Of a stretch of 64,000 bases of DNA, positions 19,332 to 29,328 are shown piece by piece. The notes beneath the pieces were generated by a model. The model saw only the letters and a program-made list of their open reading frames with translations. It was not told the DNA's origin and did no database searches. The stretch's first letter is position 1; every line of letters starts with the position of its first letter. This stretch comes from Haladaptatus pallidirubidus (GTDB taxonomy: Archaea > Halobacteriota > Halobacteria > Halobacteriales > Haladaptataceae), in contig NZ_CP085301.1 in the NCBI RefSeq assembly GCF_020700235.1, positions 1,612,001 through 1,676,000 of the forward strand, written 5' to 3'. The position numbers were made by a program, and so were the translations under genes.

Positions 19332-19351
19332 GATATGCGCTGTGTATTCAG
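19332..19351 (-). repeat. dispersed CTGAATA element
   Basis: GATATGCGCTGTGTATTCAG; compare 61460, 62113 and 62719. It is in the 222-base space upstream of the gene at 19484. Confidence 0.45.
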
Positions 19352-19397
19352 TCCAACCGCTAGACTCGATCACCTTTTGAGGGTTTCAACAAGGTCA

Positions 19398-19418
19398 TAT
19401 TAGTAGACTAAACTAACC
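19398..19418. promoter_or_regulatory. GGTTAGTA-N5-TACTAACC palindrome, copy 2 (imperfect)
   Basis: TATTAGTA-GACTA-AACTAACC, three mismatches to the consensus but with the same 5-base spacer. It ends 65 bases before the ATG at 19484; the paralogous gene at 52453 has its copy 63 bases upstream. Confidence 0.6.
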
Positions 19419-19483
19419 TTGGGATATCTACTTTCGCTTTGGCTGGCGACTGTTTACACCGATTCGGAGCAAAACCGCTGTGT

Positions 19484-19756
19484 ATGTTCCGTGAGACGGT
19501 CCTGTTCGATACACTCCACAGCGAGCTTGCGATCGTCCTGAAGGAGACACGAGACGACGAGATCGATGCTGATCGACTTGCCACGCGAATGCTCGACAAT
19601 GACGGGGACAAACGGCTACTGATCGGTTTGACCAAGGGTGCAACAGCGGTCCTGACCGACAATCGATTGACGAACTCGATCACGCGAACGCCGATCGATG
19701 GAGATTACGCGTCGAGAATCGCAAGAGTTATCGATAATTGTTCTGCCGAGATTTAG
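19484..19756 (+). CDS. paralogue family of unknown function (with 52453 and 2487)
   Basis: 90 residues from the ATG at 19484: FRETVLFDTLHSELAIVLKE, DDEIDADRLATRML, LLIGLTKGATAVLTDNRLT and SITRTPIDG. The mixed helix/strand layout suggests a small soluble domain. Two other copies are present, at 2487 (dead) and 52121. The upstream DNA (operator-like palindrome and a GGCTGGCrAyTsTTTAC stretch) is also shared with 52453, so promoter and gene were duplicated together. No known family recognised. Confidence 0.65.
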   Translation: MFRETVLFDTLHSELAIVLKETRDDEIDADRLATRMLDNDGDKRLLIGLTKGATAVLTDNRLTNSITRTPIDGDYASRIARVIDNCSAEI

Positions 19757-19762
19757 CGCGTC

Positions 19763-20176
19763 TCAATCGTCATCGGTGGCAATCGGTTCGAGGTCGTGCC
19801 GCTCGGTCCAGACGCCGAGATACCAGAAGACAGGGGCTAGTTCTTTTGCCTTCTCCGTGGCGTTGTATTCAACACGCGGTGGGATCTCGTCGTACGCTTG
19901 TCGCGTCAATAACCCGACCTCTGTGAGTTCTTCGAGCCGATTCGAGAGCGTGTTTGGAGCAATATCGACTGCCTCCTCAAGATCGCCGAATCGCAATGGC
20001 CCATCTCCAGTTGCGAACTGGTGGAGGATCACGATGGTGTGTTTCTTTCCCAAGAGGTTGAGGAGCGCAGCCATCGTTCGATTGTCATCCTTCGCTTGTT
20101 CTGAGCCGGGTGGTCGCGCTGTCTCATTGGAGAGGATTGTCTCGATGAATTCTTCAGCCTGCGGTGGTTCGACCAT
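19763..20176 (-). CDS. HxlR-type transcriptional regulator
   Basis: 137 residues. The winged helix (about 38-115) has LGKKHTIVILHQFATGDGP, FGDLEEAVDIAPNTLSNRL and the wing before LAPVFWYLGVW, the HxlR pattern. HxlR proteins regulate nearby redox or stress genes. It is divergent from the operon at 20305-22337, with 128 bases between the starts, so it is the likely regulator of that operon. Confidence 0.88.
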   Translation of the reverse strand: MVEPPQAEEFIETILSNETARPPGSEQAKDDNRTMAALLNLLGKKHTIVILHQFATGDGPLRFGDLEEAVDIAPNTLSNRLEELTEVGLLTRQAYDEIPPRVEYNATEKAKELAPVFWYLGVWTERHDLEPIATDDD

Positions 20177-20304
20177 AGCCTAACTATGGGTTCTGAAGTC
20201 ACATAATTTGTTACTTCGAAATTGGTGAGTAGCTACACAGGAGGTGAGTTGCTCCATAACTTCTAACTTAATAGTATATTACTACAGCTACTGTACTGTT
20301 GAGC

Positions 20305-20760
20305 ATGGCATCCATGACCACCATGAACAACTCGGAATTGAGCAGATCCGTCGGCACGTTCCGACTCGCAAAATACGGCCTCTTAGCGTTGCTCATCGTG
20401 AGCATCGTGAACATCCTCGTCCTGTTCATCGGGCTAGCGATCGTCGAATTCCCGGCTGAATTCGTTGGCGGCGCGTTCGGACCACTCGCGGTGGGGCCGG
20501 TTGTCGTTAATTCAGCCGTTGCCGCCATCGGGGCGACCCTCGTGTACGGAGTGGTCACGCGATACGCGGCACGACCGAACCGGACGTTCACCATCATCGC
20601 AGGGGCGGCGCTGGTGCTCTCCTTTACGACGTTCCTCGCGCCCGACCTGTCCGGCGCTCCGCCGAGGGTCTTTGCTATACTCGCGGTGATGCACGTGACC
20701 GCCGCAGTCACCATCGTTGCCGTCTTGACCCAGGCGACGAACCAGGAGGCCGAATCCTAA
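20305..20760 (+). CDS. DUF6069 membrane protein
   Basis: 151 residues from the ATG at 20305; a TTG two codons earlier is possible. Four helices: LLALLIVSIVNILVLFIGLA, a Gly/Pro-rich VVVNSAVAAIGATLVYGVV, a short third and AVMHVTAAVTIVAVL. This is the DUF6069 pattern, function unknown. Its stop overlaps the ATG of the reductase by one base (TAATG), so translation is coupled. Confidence 0.8.
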   Translation: MASMTTMNNSELSRSVGTFRLAKYGLLALLIVSIVNILVLFIGLAIVEFPAEFVGGAFGPLAVGPVVVNSAVAAIGATLVYGVVTRYAARPNRTFTIIAGAALVLSFTTFLAPDLSGAPPRVFAILAVMHVTAAVTIVAVLTQATNQEAES

Positions 20761-21362
20761 TGAGCTCTCTCGGACGCGCCGGTCGATCATCGGGAAAGGG
20801 GCAGCCGCACGTCGTCGCAGTGTGCGGAAGCCGACGCGAAGCAAGTTACACCCGTCGAGCGCTCCACGAGGCGCTGGTCGGCGTCGAAGCAGCTGGCAGC
20901 ACAACCGAGTTGCTCGACCTCGCGGAATTGGATCTCCCGCCGCTCGATCCCGACGTCGATGGGGCAGGAGATGGCGACGTGGTGAGACGGACGATCCGTG
21001 AGGCCGATGCGGTCATCCTCGGAACGCCCATGTACCACGGCTCGTATTCGGGCGTGTTGAAGAACGCGCTCGATTACTGCGGATTCGACGAGTTCGAGAA
21101 CACGACTGTCGGGCTCCTCGTCGTCTCGAGCGGGCCGTTTCCCACGCCGGCACTCACTCACCTCCGCAATGTCTGTAGATCGCTACACGCCTGGGTTCTC
21201 CCGTACCAGGCGGGGGTTCCGCAGGCGCGTACCGCGTTCGACGATGACGAATTCGTAGACGAGGACCTCCGAGAGCGCGTTCGGACGCTCGGTGTCCGCG
21301 CTGTCGAGTACGCAGCAATTGAACCGGTCGAAACCCGGGCGGCGCAACTTCAGGAGGTGTAA
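20760..21362 (+). CDS. NADPH-dependent FMN reductase family protein
   Basis: 200 residues with a flavodoxin-like fold: VAVCGSRREASYTRRAL (phosphate/FMN loop), ADAVILGTPMYHGSYSGVLK and VGLLVVSSGPFP. Reduces FMN or quinones and azo compounds with NAD(P)H. Second gene of the HxlR-flanked operon; nine bases separate it from the propeller gene. Confidence 0.85.
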   Translation: MSSLGRAGRSSGKGQPHVVAVCGSRREASYTRRALHEALVGVEAAGSTTELLDLAELDLPPLDPDVDGAGDGDVVRRTIREADAVILGTPMYHGSYSGVLKNALDYCGFDEFENTTVGLLVVSSGPFPTPALTHLRNVCRSLHAWVLPYQAGVPQARTAFDDDEFVDEDLRERVRTLGVRAVEYAAIEPVETRAAQLQEV

Positions 21363-21371
21363 TCAAGTCCC

Positions 21372-22337
21372 ATGACTTTACTCATCGGGACGCAGGACGG
21401 CGTCTACCGCTCGCAAAGCGGTGAGCTCAACGATGTCGAACGGGTACTTGACTCGGGAGTGACGCTCGGCGTCCATGCGTTCGAAGAGCACGGGTCGTTC
21501 GCCGCGTCGAAAACCGGCCTGTTCCACTCGGCAGATCAGGGATTAACATGGGACCGGCTTGGCGTGCCACAAGAGGAGATGTACGCCGTCGCGGTAAGTC
21601 CCAACGGCAGTCGTCTGTATGCGGGCACGCATCCGGCTCACATATACGTCTCGACTAATCAAGGCAGGACATGGACGGAACTGGAGGAATTCCAGAAACT
21701 TCCCTCTCGTGACCAGTGGCATACTCCTCGTCATCGCGGGAAGTCACACGTCCGTAGCCTCGATATACACGCCGATGCACCCGACCGGGTAGTTGCTGGT
21801 GTCGAAGTCGGCGGAGTCCACATTAGTGATGATAATGGTAAGACTTGGACTGAGCGACGTGCGGGTCTTGAGCTAGAACGCGGGGATGATCTCCAATATG
21901 ATGTTCACCATGTATTAGTGGTAACCGCTGACGAATACGTCGTCTCATGCGGTGGTGGACTCTATCGAACCACTAACGCCGGGCATTCATGGACGCGACT
22001 AGACACGGAGTTGCCTGGGCCGTACTTTCAGGAGGCGTTTTCCTACCAGGGAATCCTGTACGCCGCTGCCCAAATGCTTCCACCGACCCTCCCGATGGGC
22101 AGCAGATATGACAAACGGAGCGTGAATGCATCGCTGTTCGAATCAACGGACGACGGAACCACGTTCGAGAGCAAGCCATATCCCGGCGCACCGGACGAAT
22201 TCGTCTATGCATGGGCGGCAGCCGACGAACGCGTGCTCGCAGGAACAACTGAAGGACGGGTGATTGTCCGCGAGAATGATGCGTGGACCACGCTCGGACA
22301 CGTTCCGAAGTGGATTCGATCGCTATCTATCGAGTGA
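21372..22337 (+). CDS. BNR-repeat beta-propeller protein
   Basis: 321 residues containing at least five Asp-box (BNR) repeats, SxDxGxTW: SADQGLTW, STNQGRTW, SDDNGKTW, TTNAGHSW and STDDGTTF. These form a sialidase-like propeller, here probably non-catalytic. No signal peptide. Third gene of the operon. Confidence 0.85.
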   Translation: MTLLIGTQDGVYRSQSGELNDVERVLDSGVTLGVHAFEEHGSFAASKTGLFHSADQGLTWDRLGVPQEEMYAVAVSPNGSRLYAGTHPAHIYVSTNQGRTWTELEEFQKLPSRDQWHTPRHRGKSHVRSLDIHADAPDRVVAGVEVGGVHISDDNGKTWTERRAGLELERGDDLQYDVHHVLVVTADEYVVSCGGGLYRTTNAGHSWTRLDTELPGPYFQEAFSYQGILYAAAQMLPPTLPMGSRYDKRSVNASLFESTDDGTTFESKPYPGAPDEFVYAWAAADERVLAGTTEGRVIVRENDAWTTLGHVPKWIRSLSIE

Positions 22338-22409
22338 ATCCACTTCACCTCGTTATCATTGCCGCTCACAGCCAACGTGAACACACGATACACCGAAACT
22401 TCACCGCCA

Positions 22410-22965
22410 AATTATCCGATGTACTGCATCGACCAAACCCCGACGAATACGATAACGACATTCTAAATGATGTGAACGATAATGAGCGACGTGACTGAGC
22501 CGGTACGCTCTCGGACATAGCCTACTGCGATGCCAACGATGAGCGCGAGCGGAACCATCGTCATCGTCATCATTCCATGGATATACGTGAATCCGACCCC
22601 GATCGTTGGCCACGCCGGAAGATGACCGCGAAGCCAGCCGAACAATGCACCACAGAAGAGCAACTCCTCAGCGATCGGTGCAAGGATGCAGGCCCGGGTG
22701 ACGACGAAGACCACGGTCGCTGCATCAGCCCCTTCGAGACGCCCCATGTCCGTGCCGATAAGGACCAGAAAGCGTGCAAGCTCGGCAGCGGACGAAAACG
22801 CAGGGAGAATAGCTGAAAGGAGAGCGTACACCACGAATGCGACCACGTAGGCACCTGCCCACAGAATCCCACAGCCCACCGGTACACAGTCTCCATCGAC
22901 GCGATGACTAAACCGTCTGATTTTGTTGTCTGTAACAGATATCTGTAATCTCGTGCCGTTGTTAA
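22410..22965 (-). pseudogene. CPBP-family intramembrane protease, truncated
   Basis: The core reads ACILAPIAEELLFCGALFG (motif 1; the usual EExxxR Arg is Cys), then FTYIHG (FxxxH motif) and LIVGIAVGYVRERTGS with VTSLIIVHII. A TAG follows where NN would be expected, and the same frame continues as NVVIVFVGV for 17 residues to 22410. The N-terminus is replaced by sequence antisense to the SWIM remnant at 22972. CPBP proteins are glutamic-type prenyl-protease relatives; this copy has lost both ends and one active-site residue. Confidence 0.7.
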
Positions 22966-22971
22966 CCACGT

Positions 22972-23207
22972 GACCGAAGAATTGATGTCTTGTACCTGCC
23001 CGCATCACGTCCACCGCAACACCTACTGCAAGCACATGGCTGCCGTCGAAAGTGCAACCGACGATGGGACGCTCGAGGCCTTCCCTTCGGAGGAATAGCG
23101 AAACAGACGACGAGGGCAGTGAGTCGACAGAGTGCGATTGTGGCGGCCTCGGTGGCTTCCCGTGCTGGCCATGCGTGAGAACTGAGCGTAAGAGACTCCC
23201 GAACTAA
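22972..23207 (+). pseudogene. SWIM-gene remnant
   Basis: TEELMSCTCPHHVHRNTYCK and HMAAVESATDDGTLEAFPSEE, then a stop and frame change, then CDCGGLGGFPCWPCVR and ending KRLPN. The N-terminal third is gone at the point where the CPBP gene's own N-terminus is missing, so one event probably damaged both. Confidence 0.75.
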
Positions 23208-24183
23208 TCTGTTTCAGCCACTCGATGGCACACCAACTGATGCTGTCCGACGTAGCTATCCAGTAAACGCTGATTGTGTGCAGGTATAGTGATTGACGAT
23301 GATACGCTGACGACTGAGCGGAAAACTGCCCGATCGTATACAACGGTATGCGGCAGACGTTGCGGCTGAAAGTTCAGCCGCAAGGATTGTGATCTAGTAA
23401 CCACTGGACAAGATCATTGAAGATTAGAAAGGTTTGGTTCAGTCTGATATTTCACGACGTCGAATACTACTGTATCTCTTGCTAAGTGTACTCGCTAACA
23501 GCAAATAGCCTCCTTCATGGCTCTTTGTAAGTGATCTTTTGATGATGCGATCCTTTATGTTGTTCAATATTTATTTTCGATTTGTCGAGTAACCATGCTC
23601 GACGGCGTCTCATCCAATCAAATGGTAAGTGGAACAGAGCGGCCGCCAGTGCCGTTATCTGTTGCGCTTCGATCCTAGTACACCGCTAAGGCGATCTACT
23701 GTGGAAGTCAACTGTACACGACGCAGTCACTCTTCGACGCACATACACCACTGGAATCAAATTGACGCCTATCCAGGATATAAGACTCAATAGATAGTAA
23801 TTACAACCTGAAATTACCTGGCTTCACTTGAAAAGAACACTGTAATTGGATCTTGGCAGACGCGTGCCAAAATACTATGCTCTTATGACGAATCTCTTTT
23901 GAGCATACCACTAAATGAGATGGTACCATAGGGGCAATCAGGATAGCGAGACCAATGACATGTAGATTGAAGTGGAAGTGACGCTCGTGTTTCCGTTGTT
24001 GGTCGCTGGCGCGGTCCAGTGACAACGGATTCGTGTTGGTAACCCGGACAAAGTCACGAAGAAACGTTGTAGCGGTCGAAGTACTGGAGCACAGCGGAAA
24101 CGTGGAGAGCCACCACGTGCTGGCATTCGAAGGTAGAGCGGATCTCACATGACTGATAAGTGAACTGAATCTCGAACTGCTCC
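23208..24183 (+). other. 975-base gap with SprT trace
   Basis: Near 23340-23375 the translation YAADVAAES recalls the SprT N-terminus (AHAADVAAEHF), consistent with the SWIM remnant just upstream. From 23400 to 24183 I see no gene; a minus-strand frame at 23801-24148 (HERHFHFNLHVIGLAILIA) is open but unrecognised. Confidence 0.4.
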
Positions 24184-24185
24184 GT

Positions 24186-24461
24186 GTGATTGTGAAACCA
24201 ACTGGGCCAGAAATCGATTTAGCTGCGCCTGGGAAGAATATTCGCTCAACATATCCGACCTACCTCGGAAACTACTCCAAACTCTCAGGTACCTCAATGG
24301 CTACCCCACACGTCTCGGGTGCAGCGGCACAACTCATGGCCACGGGACTGTCACATGAAGAGACATCCCAGCAACTCATAGACACTGCCGAAGATATCGG
24401 ACTGGCAGCAACTGAAAGTGGTGCTGGCCTCCTTGATGTGGCTGCTGCCCTTAACCTCTGA
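24186..24461 (+). pseudogene. subtilisin-like protease, C-terminal fragment
   Basis: About 90 residues: [19 protein letters not shown], then [20 protein letters not shown] with the catalytic Ser, then [10 protein letters not shown] and [11 protein letters not shown]. This is the last third of an S8 (halolysin-type) protease. The catalytic Asp and His regions and the signal are missing; no upstream continuation is present. Confidence 0.85.
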
Positions 24462-24536
24462 TCTAATTCGGCCGCGACTACCACATTAAAAACTAGTTTA
24501 TTAAAGATTTTATTAACTAATGTTTTTATCCTTTCA

Positions 24537-24808
24537 ATGTGGTCACTTAGAGATCAGCTCCGGGAAGTAATGGAACATAATCAAATGGATCAAATAATAA
24601 ATCAGTTCATTGATATTAATTCGACTGCAAGAAATGCCAGAGATACACGGCACGAATCGCTCATGGTTTGAATGAAGGAAATGCATCAATAGAGAATCTT
24701 GCAAAGCTAAATTCTCGGCTACAACTAGTCATCGAATGTTTACTAATGAACGTAGCAGGGGTTCAAGATGAAAAATACTTGCATCCCTTGCTTCGGCATA
24801 TAAGTTGA
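24537..24808 (+). pseudogene. frameshifted small helical protein
   Basis: The ATG at 24537 opens WSLRDQLREVMEHNQMDQII and continues NQFIDINSTARNARDT. A stop follows, but one base over the sequence reads RIAHGLNEGNASIENLAKLN, SRLQLVIECLLMNVAG and ends at 24808. Combined it would be about 90 residues, mostly helical. Family unknown. The following 24809-25118 shows nothing. Confidence 0.45.
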
Positions 24809-25118
24809 GAGTCGTGAGTCGAAACGCGCCGATAATCGTCGTTGTCTGTTTCCCCGGCGGCGCGGGGGATTGCGCGCTATTCCTCCCGACTGAGCCAGAC
24901 ATTATGGGTCCCGCCTTTGTTCCGTTCCGTCCTCATTGCGTGTTAGTCATGACTTACATGCAATATAGCGGTTGGGGACGGCGTTATCGAGAAGTCTGAA
25001 TTTCTGTGAACGAGGGACCCAATTCATAATGAATTCTGAAACGAGCCACAGTAAATCTCTTGAACTTGAGGGCTGTTTGTACAATTCAGCGGAGTGTTGG
25101 TATGCTGTATAGCGCACA

Positions 25119-26792
25119 TCAATTTAAAACGCCCACTGGTGAATCCGCGCATTGGAAAGACCATGCAATTATATCATTTGCCCTTAATTTATGCTTGGGT
25201 GATATTTCCTTTAGCTCTGTCTTATCTTTGAAAGACAACCGTTTATCTATGTCATATTGGTCATAGACACTATGTAAATCAGGCCATGGTGGTTCCACGC
25301 TGTCTATATATGGTAACTGTCGACGGGCGAATTGGACAACCTCTGAGAGCAATGTCGAAGAGAATGGACGGTCTGGCGGTCGATGGCGAAGCAGTTCTCC
25401 ATCGATTAATTTCATCGCACGAACGAATGTTTCCGAACAACGATACTTGGGAGGGGTTTGAAGATGCCATTCTAGCAGGCCTTTATCAGCCGCAATAAAT
25501 GATTCAAAAAAGTTATCTGCTAAATGCGTTCGCGATGGTATCGTTGGCTGATTACTGATACTGAAAAGCGCTAACGCATTTTGAATTGAATCTGTACGTT
25601 CCCAACAATGTTCGAATTCGGTTTCGATTGCCTGTTGAACGAACTCATTACCTGTTGTGGAATGCTCAGCAAGTTTTTCGGATAAACGCTGACTTTGTTC
25701 GGGATGATATCCAAAATTGTTCAACGAAGCCTCCGCTGGATCTATATTTTCTTCTAGTCTTTTAAGGGGTACAGTCTTACCGAGTATCTGCATTTCTGCA
25801 TTCTTGTGAGGAAATTCTTTCAAAATAGTATCAAACAACAGTGCATGATACATAGTATCGACATTTATATTTTCAGTATATCCGGTGTGGTGTGCATGAA
25901 TAGATTCTTTAATCCCTTGCATGTATCGCACTTTCTGTTCATCAGGAAGTATATATTTTTCATTTGTAGTGAATGTAGTATGATTAGCGTTATATTGTGT
26001 TGATATTTTTCGTGACGCTTGTACCTCAGAAACGTTTGGTTTACCAATTGTGTAACAATGTTCAATTTCAGGAAGTTGTGACAAAATCGTTCTTGAATCG
26101 TAACCTGCTGAAAGAAGAACTCCTTTTTTACCCGGCTGATTCGATCGTAATTGAATTGCGTGTTTCAATCGATTTGCAAGTGATTTTTCATAATCAAAAT
26201 TTCGTGTGTTATAGACAAACCGACGAAGCTTGCCAACCTTATTAGAAGTTAAAAATCCATCAAATGGTACTCGGCGAAGTTCGTTGAATAATGTCTTGTC
26301 TCCTAAGATTACACCAAGATGCAAAAATTCTCTAATAGACTGTTTATTATCAGTCGGGCTTTTGATTGCTTTGGCAACCCTACCCGCGTCGGAACCGAAC
26401 ACTCGGATACCATCACAATTTGTGTAAAAGCATTCCCATGAACGGATCGGATCCATGAAGACAATTGCATCGCCACTATATTGGATAATTGCAATATATG
26501 ATCCATTCAGGTTTTCTATTGCACTATTACCCTTTTCTACGTATTGTTCAAGTAGCCAGCGAGCGGCATTAGAATGTATCCGATCTTGTGGGTAAACTTC
26601 ACCCCAAATCATACACGAACCCTGGTTATTGGAGTATGAAGCACTTCGACCGGGAATGCTAAGACCAGGATCTCGAATACCAACCGTTATTTGTTCAGAT
26701 TTGATAATCGAATCAAACTCCTGCTCCAATCGAAAAGCCTCAAAATCAGTAATATCCCCGAAAACTCCAAATAATTCCTTATTCATTGTCAT
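25119..26792 (-). CDS. asparagine-synthase-like protein
   Basis: 557 residues. The N-terminal third resembles the class II glutaminase fold (FGVFGD..., IIQYSGDAIVFMDPIRSWEC) but lacks a Cys at position 2, so glutamine hydrolysis is not expected. The AsnB-type ATP-PPi domain (about 200-500) has the PP motif VLLSAGYDSRTIL. Haloarchaeal proteins like this modify sugars or peptides by amide transfer from an unknown donor. Codons look more AT-rich than in neighbouring genes, suggesting a separate origin. Confidence 0.75.
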   Translation of the reverse strand: MTMNKELFGVFGDITDFEAFRLEQEFDSIIKSEQITVGIRDPGLSIPGRSASYSNNQGSCMIWGEVYPQDRIHSNAARWLLEQYVEKGNSAIENLNGSYIAIIQYSGDAIVFMDPIRSWECFYTNCDGIRVFGSDAGRVAKAIKSPTDNKQSIREFLHLGVILGDKTLFNELRRVPFDGFLTSNKVGKLRRFVYNTRNFDYEKSLANRLKHAIQLRSNQPGKKGVLLSAGYDSRTILSQLPEIEHCYTIGKPNVSEVQASRKISTQYNANHTTFTTNEKYILPDEQKVRYMQGIKESIHAHHTGYTENINVDTMYHALLFDTILKEFPHKNAEMQILGKTVPLKRLEENIDPAEASLNNFGYHPEQSQRLSEKLAEHSTTGNEFVQQAIETEFEHCWERTDSIQNALALFSISNQPTIPSRTHLADNFFESFIAADKGLLEWHLQTPPKYRCSETFVRAMKLIDGELLRHRPPDRPFSSTLLSEVVQFARRQLPYIDSVEPPWPDLHSVYDQYDIDKRLSFKDKTELKEISPKHKLRANDIIAWSFQCADSPVGVLN

Positions 26793-27026
26793 ATTATGTC
26801 CTCTTGAACTATTTGACGTTCATATTTTCCTTTATATTTAGTATACATATAAGCGTTGATTGACGTCGCTCACGACCAATCTGCTGTAGCCCGGTCATTG
26901 ACGTTACTATTTTTGACCAGCCCGTGACTTGTACAGTACGAAGGAATCAGAATGTCTATGGGGAGTGGGATGAAGAGATCATTCTATGTCAACAAATAGC
27001 TCTAGAGAAAAAAAGGAATTAATCTA

Positions 27027-27218
27027 GACCTCGGCTTTACTGTTGGTCTCGAAATGCCATTCAATGAGGCTGTTGAGTGGGCCACAGGCGAAGGATTCGA
27101 ATTCGTAGAACTCCTACTCGATGGACCATACGCCCGCGAACGGATTACTGATCAACGTGTTACGACACGATCGCGCTTGGAAAGTGCCACGTCGAGGAGC
27201 TCTTGCTACGGACTAAAT
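27027..27218 (+). pseudogene. sugar-phosphate isomerase/epimerase fragment
   Basis: LGFTVGLEMPFNEAVEWATG, GFEFVELLLDGPYARERITD is the N-terminus of a TIM-barrel xylose-isomerase-like family. No start codon and the frame is lost after about 50 codons. The rest of 26793-27345 is empty of recognisable genes. Confidence 0.7.
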
Positions 27219-27345
27219 TAGGAGAAAATTGGTAATTTAAAGGTGATGAGTTGTACGAGCGAACGAATATCAATCCTAGAGAGTGTCGTGGTAATTGACT
27301 CCCCTGCCGCTTATCATGAAGAATTCTCTCCAATAGGATAGTATA

Positions 27346-27678
27346 TTAACACACGAGAACGCACTTGTTGACTACAGAGCGGTAGTTCAGCGAGACCTGA
27401 GCGACACTCATTTCCCCTATCTCTCGGAATTCGACCTCAATCACACCCCGAGAGGGGTAACGCAGTGGCACTGTTTGAGACTGGCCAAGCTCGTTAGTCA
27501 CACGAACCTCATATGCGTCCTCATTAGTGATGGACTCCGGGTAGATATATCGTTTGCCAGGGATAACATTGAGTACCATTGATTTGTAAATTTCATCTGA
27601 CTGTATTCGAGTGACTCTAACTGTGATTTGATGTGGTAGACTATCTTGATTTTCAATCTCAACACCTCCTTGTTGCAA
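27346..27678 (-). CDS. beta-rich protein, probably N-terminally truncated
   Basis: 110 residues: VEIENQDSLPHQITVRV, a middle strand, then YEVRVTNELGQSQTVPLRY and ending VLVC. The pattern recalls the haloarchaeal secreted Ig-like domains usually preceded by a lipobox. Here the only start is a TTG and a stop lies just upstream, so the signal peptide seems to be lost. Confidence 0.5.
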   Translation of the reverse strand: MQQGGVEIENQDSLPHQITVRVTRIQSDEIYKSMVLNVIPGKRYIYPESITNEDAYEVRVTNELGQSQTVPLRYPSRGVIEVEFREIGEMSVAQVSLNYRSVVNKCVLVC

Positions 27679-27854
27679 TTTATCACACCTATTGTACGAT
27701 TATGGATAAATACGCAACACGGATCAACATCGCCCGTTCTATCCTGTAAACAGGGGGGAATGCTTCATTACAGGGGAACTGCTCAGCTGAGTTTCCGGTT
27801 CGCTTTTACTCTGCTACGGAGAGCTATATCACGCTCACAACCGTTCTGAGAAAC

Positions 27855-28574
27855 ATGGCACGACAATCCGTTCTCGTCCCCGGAGCATGGCTCGGTGGCT
27901 GGTGCTGGAAGTATCTCACTCCGCTACTCCGCGATAAGGGACATGATGTATATACACCGACACTCACTGGACTTGGTGAACGAGAACACCTCATGCGGTC
28001 TGAGATTGACCTAGAAACACACATCACTGACATTGTGAATGTGCTCGAATACAACGAGTTCACGGACGTTGTTCTCCTCGGGCATAGCTATGCAGGGCTT
28101 GTAGTGACGGGCGTGGCAGAACGAGTCCCTGAGCGGCTCGCACACGTCGTTTATTTGGATGCGCTGGTTCCAATAGATGACGAGTCGGTTTCGGCATCTG
28201 AGTTCTATCCTCCGGACGAGTGGGACGCGATGGAAGCAGCGGCAAAAGACCATGCTGGTGGTTGGCCGTTCCCAGATAACCATCCGGGGTGGGTGGGTAT
28301 CTCGGACGTGGACACACGGTGGATACGCGAAAAAGCTGTCCCGCATCCACTAAACACGTTCAAACAGCCGGTGAACGTCGGCAATCCGGTAGCAGCAGCG
28401 TTACCCACAAGCTACATCCTCTGCACCCAGAACGGGATGGACGACTCTATCCTTGATACGATTCGGCAACTGTGTGACCAGCGGGAGTGGGAACTCCGCG
28501 AACTAGACACCGGTCACTGGCCAATGGTGTCGATGCCTCGGAAACTGGCTCACCAGCTTCTTGAAGTCCTGTAA
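27855..28574 (+). CDS. alpha/beta hydrolase (esterase / hydroxynitrile-lyase-like)
   Basis: 239 residues. VLVPGAWLGGWCWKYLTPLL at the start and LLGHSYAGLVVTGVAE (Ser nucleophile in GHSYAG) are typical of the plant-esterase/salicylate-hydrolase branch. YLDALVP and the final TGHWPMVS (His) complete the site. Cytoplasmic esterase of unknown substrate. No operon partner. Confidence 0.88.
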   Translation: MARQSVLVPGAWLGGWCWKYLTPLLRDKGHDVYTPTLTGLGEREHLMRSEIDLETHITDIVNVLEYNEFTDVVLLGHSYAGLVVTGVAERVPERLAHVVYLDALVPIDDESVSASEFYPPDEWDAMEAAAKDHAGGWPFPDNHPGWVGISDVDTRWIREKAVPHPLNTFKQPVNVGNPVAAALPTSYILCTQNGMDDSILDTIRQLCDQREWELRELDTGHWPMVSMPRKLAHQLLEVL

Positions 28575-29328
28575 GGAGTAGTCGAAATTCCACGCTGTAA
28601 TCTATCGGTTCTCGTCCGGCGCTCACTATATGCACTCGTGCCGCATGGCCACAACGGGGAGGTGACGAGGGCTGGCAGGATAAACATGAACCGCTCCGCG
28701 AACACACCGATCACGCCAGCCCGCGCACCCGCTGCGAACTGGCGAATACACCACTGTCCGAATTGCACGTTTGTGGATAAACGTGCAAATCAAACAGCCG
28801 ATAACCCGTGAAAGTACCGAAATAAGCCGATTCATATTCTCGGTATCGTTAGTGGTTGTGTCTTGATTTGGCTTTCCTTCAACCAGAGAATATACTGTGT
28901 CCACACAAACGGATAATACAAGCCTGCAATCCAAACTTCTTCTATCTAATACCCGGGATACTCGTTGTTCTCATCGGAATCAGTGTTTTCGTGTTTCAAC
29001 GTCAACGGGGTCCTCCAAATCCATCGACAAACTAGGGTGTGAAAGGTGCGCTATCTAATCAGCTCGAAGCCGTTTTCTGCTTCATCACCCATATGGAGTA
29101 GTGATACAAATGGATCTAACCAATTCACTCTTCATGTACAAGTGGACCAAGTTTATTATCACCTAAAATCATAAGCGGCAGTGCGACTACCCCGAAGTAG
29201 ATCACAAAAATATGCATACCAGTCCCTCGTCAAAGAGTGAGGGACGAGAGATCATACGCAGCTGTAAGTGTCGGAATTCAGTGGTCTATGCCGACAGGGG
29301 AATTACGAGTGGAAGAGCCGAATTCCAT
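28575..29328 (+). other. 750-base gap
   Basis: A short plus-strand frame at 28950-29033 reads GILVVLIGISVFVFQRQRG and ends PPNPSTN, like the C-terminal anchor of a lost membrane protein. Nothing else is convincing. Confidence 0.35.

Noticed and set aside
24805..24999. 64-codon frame starting MRVVSRNAPIIVVV
   Set aside because: Starts within the end of a frameshifted gene and shows no conserved pattern.
28447..28934. Overlapping minus-strand frames after the esterase
   Set aside because: Cys/Arg-rich sequence with no domain; judged spurious.
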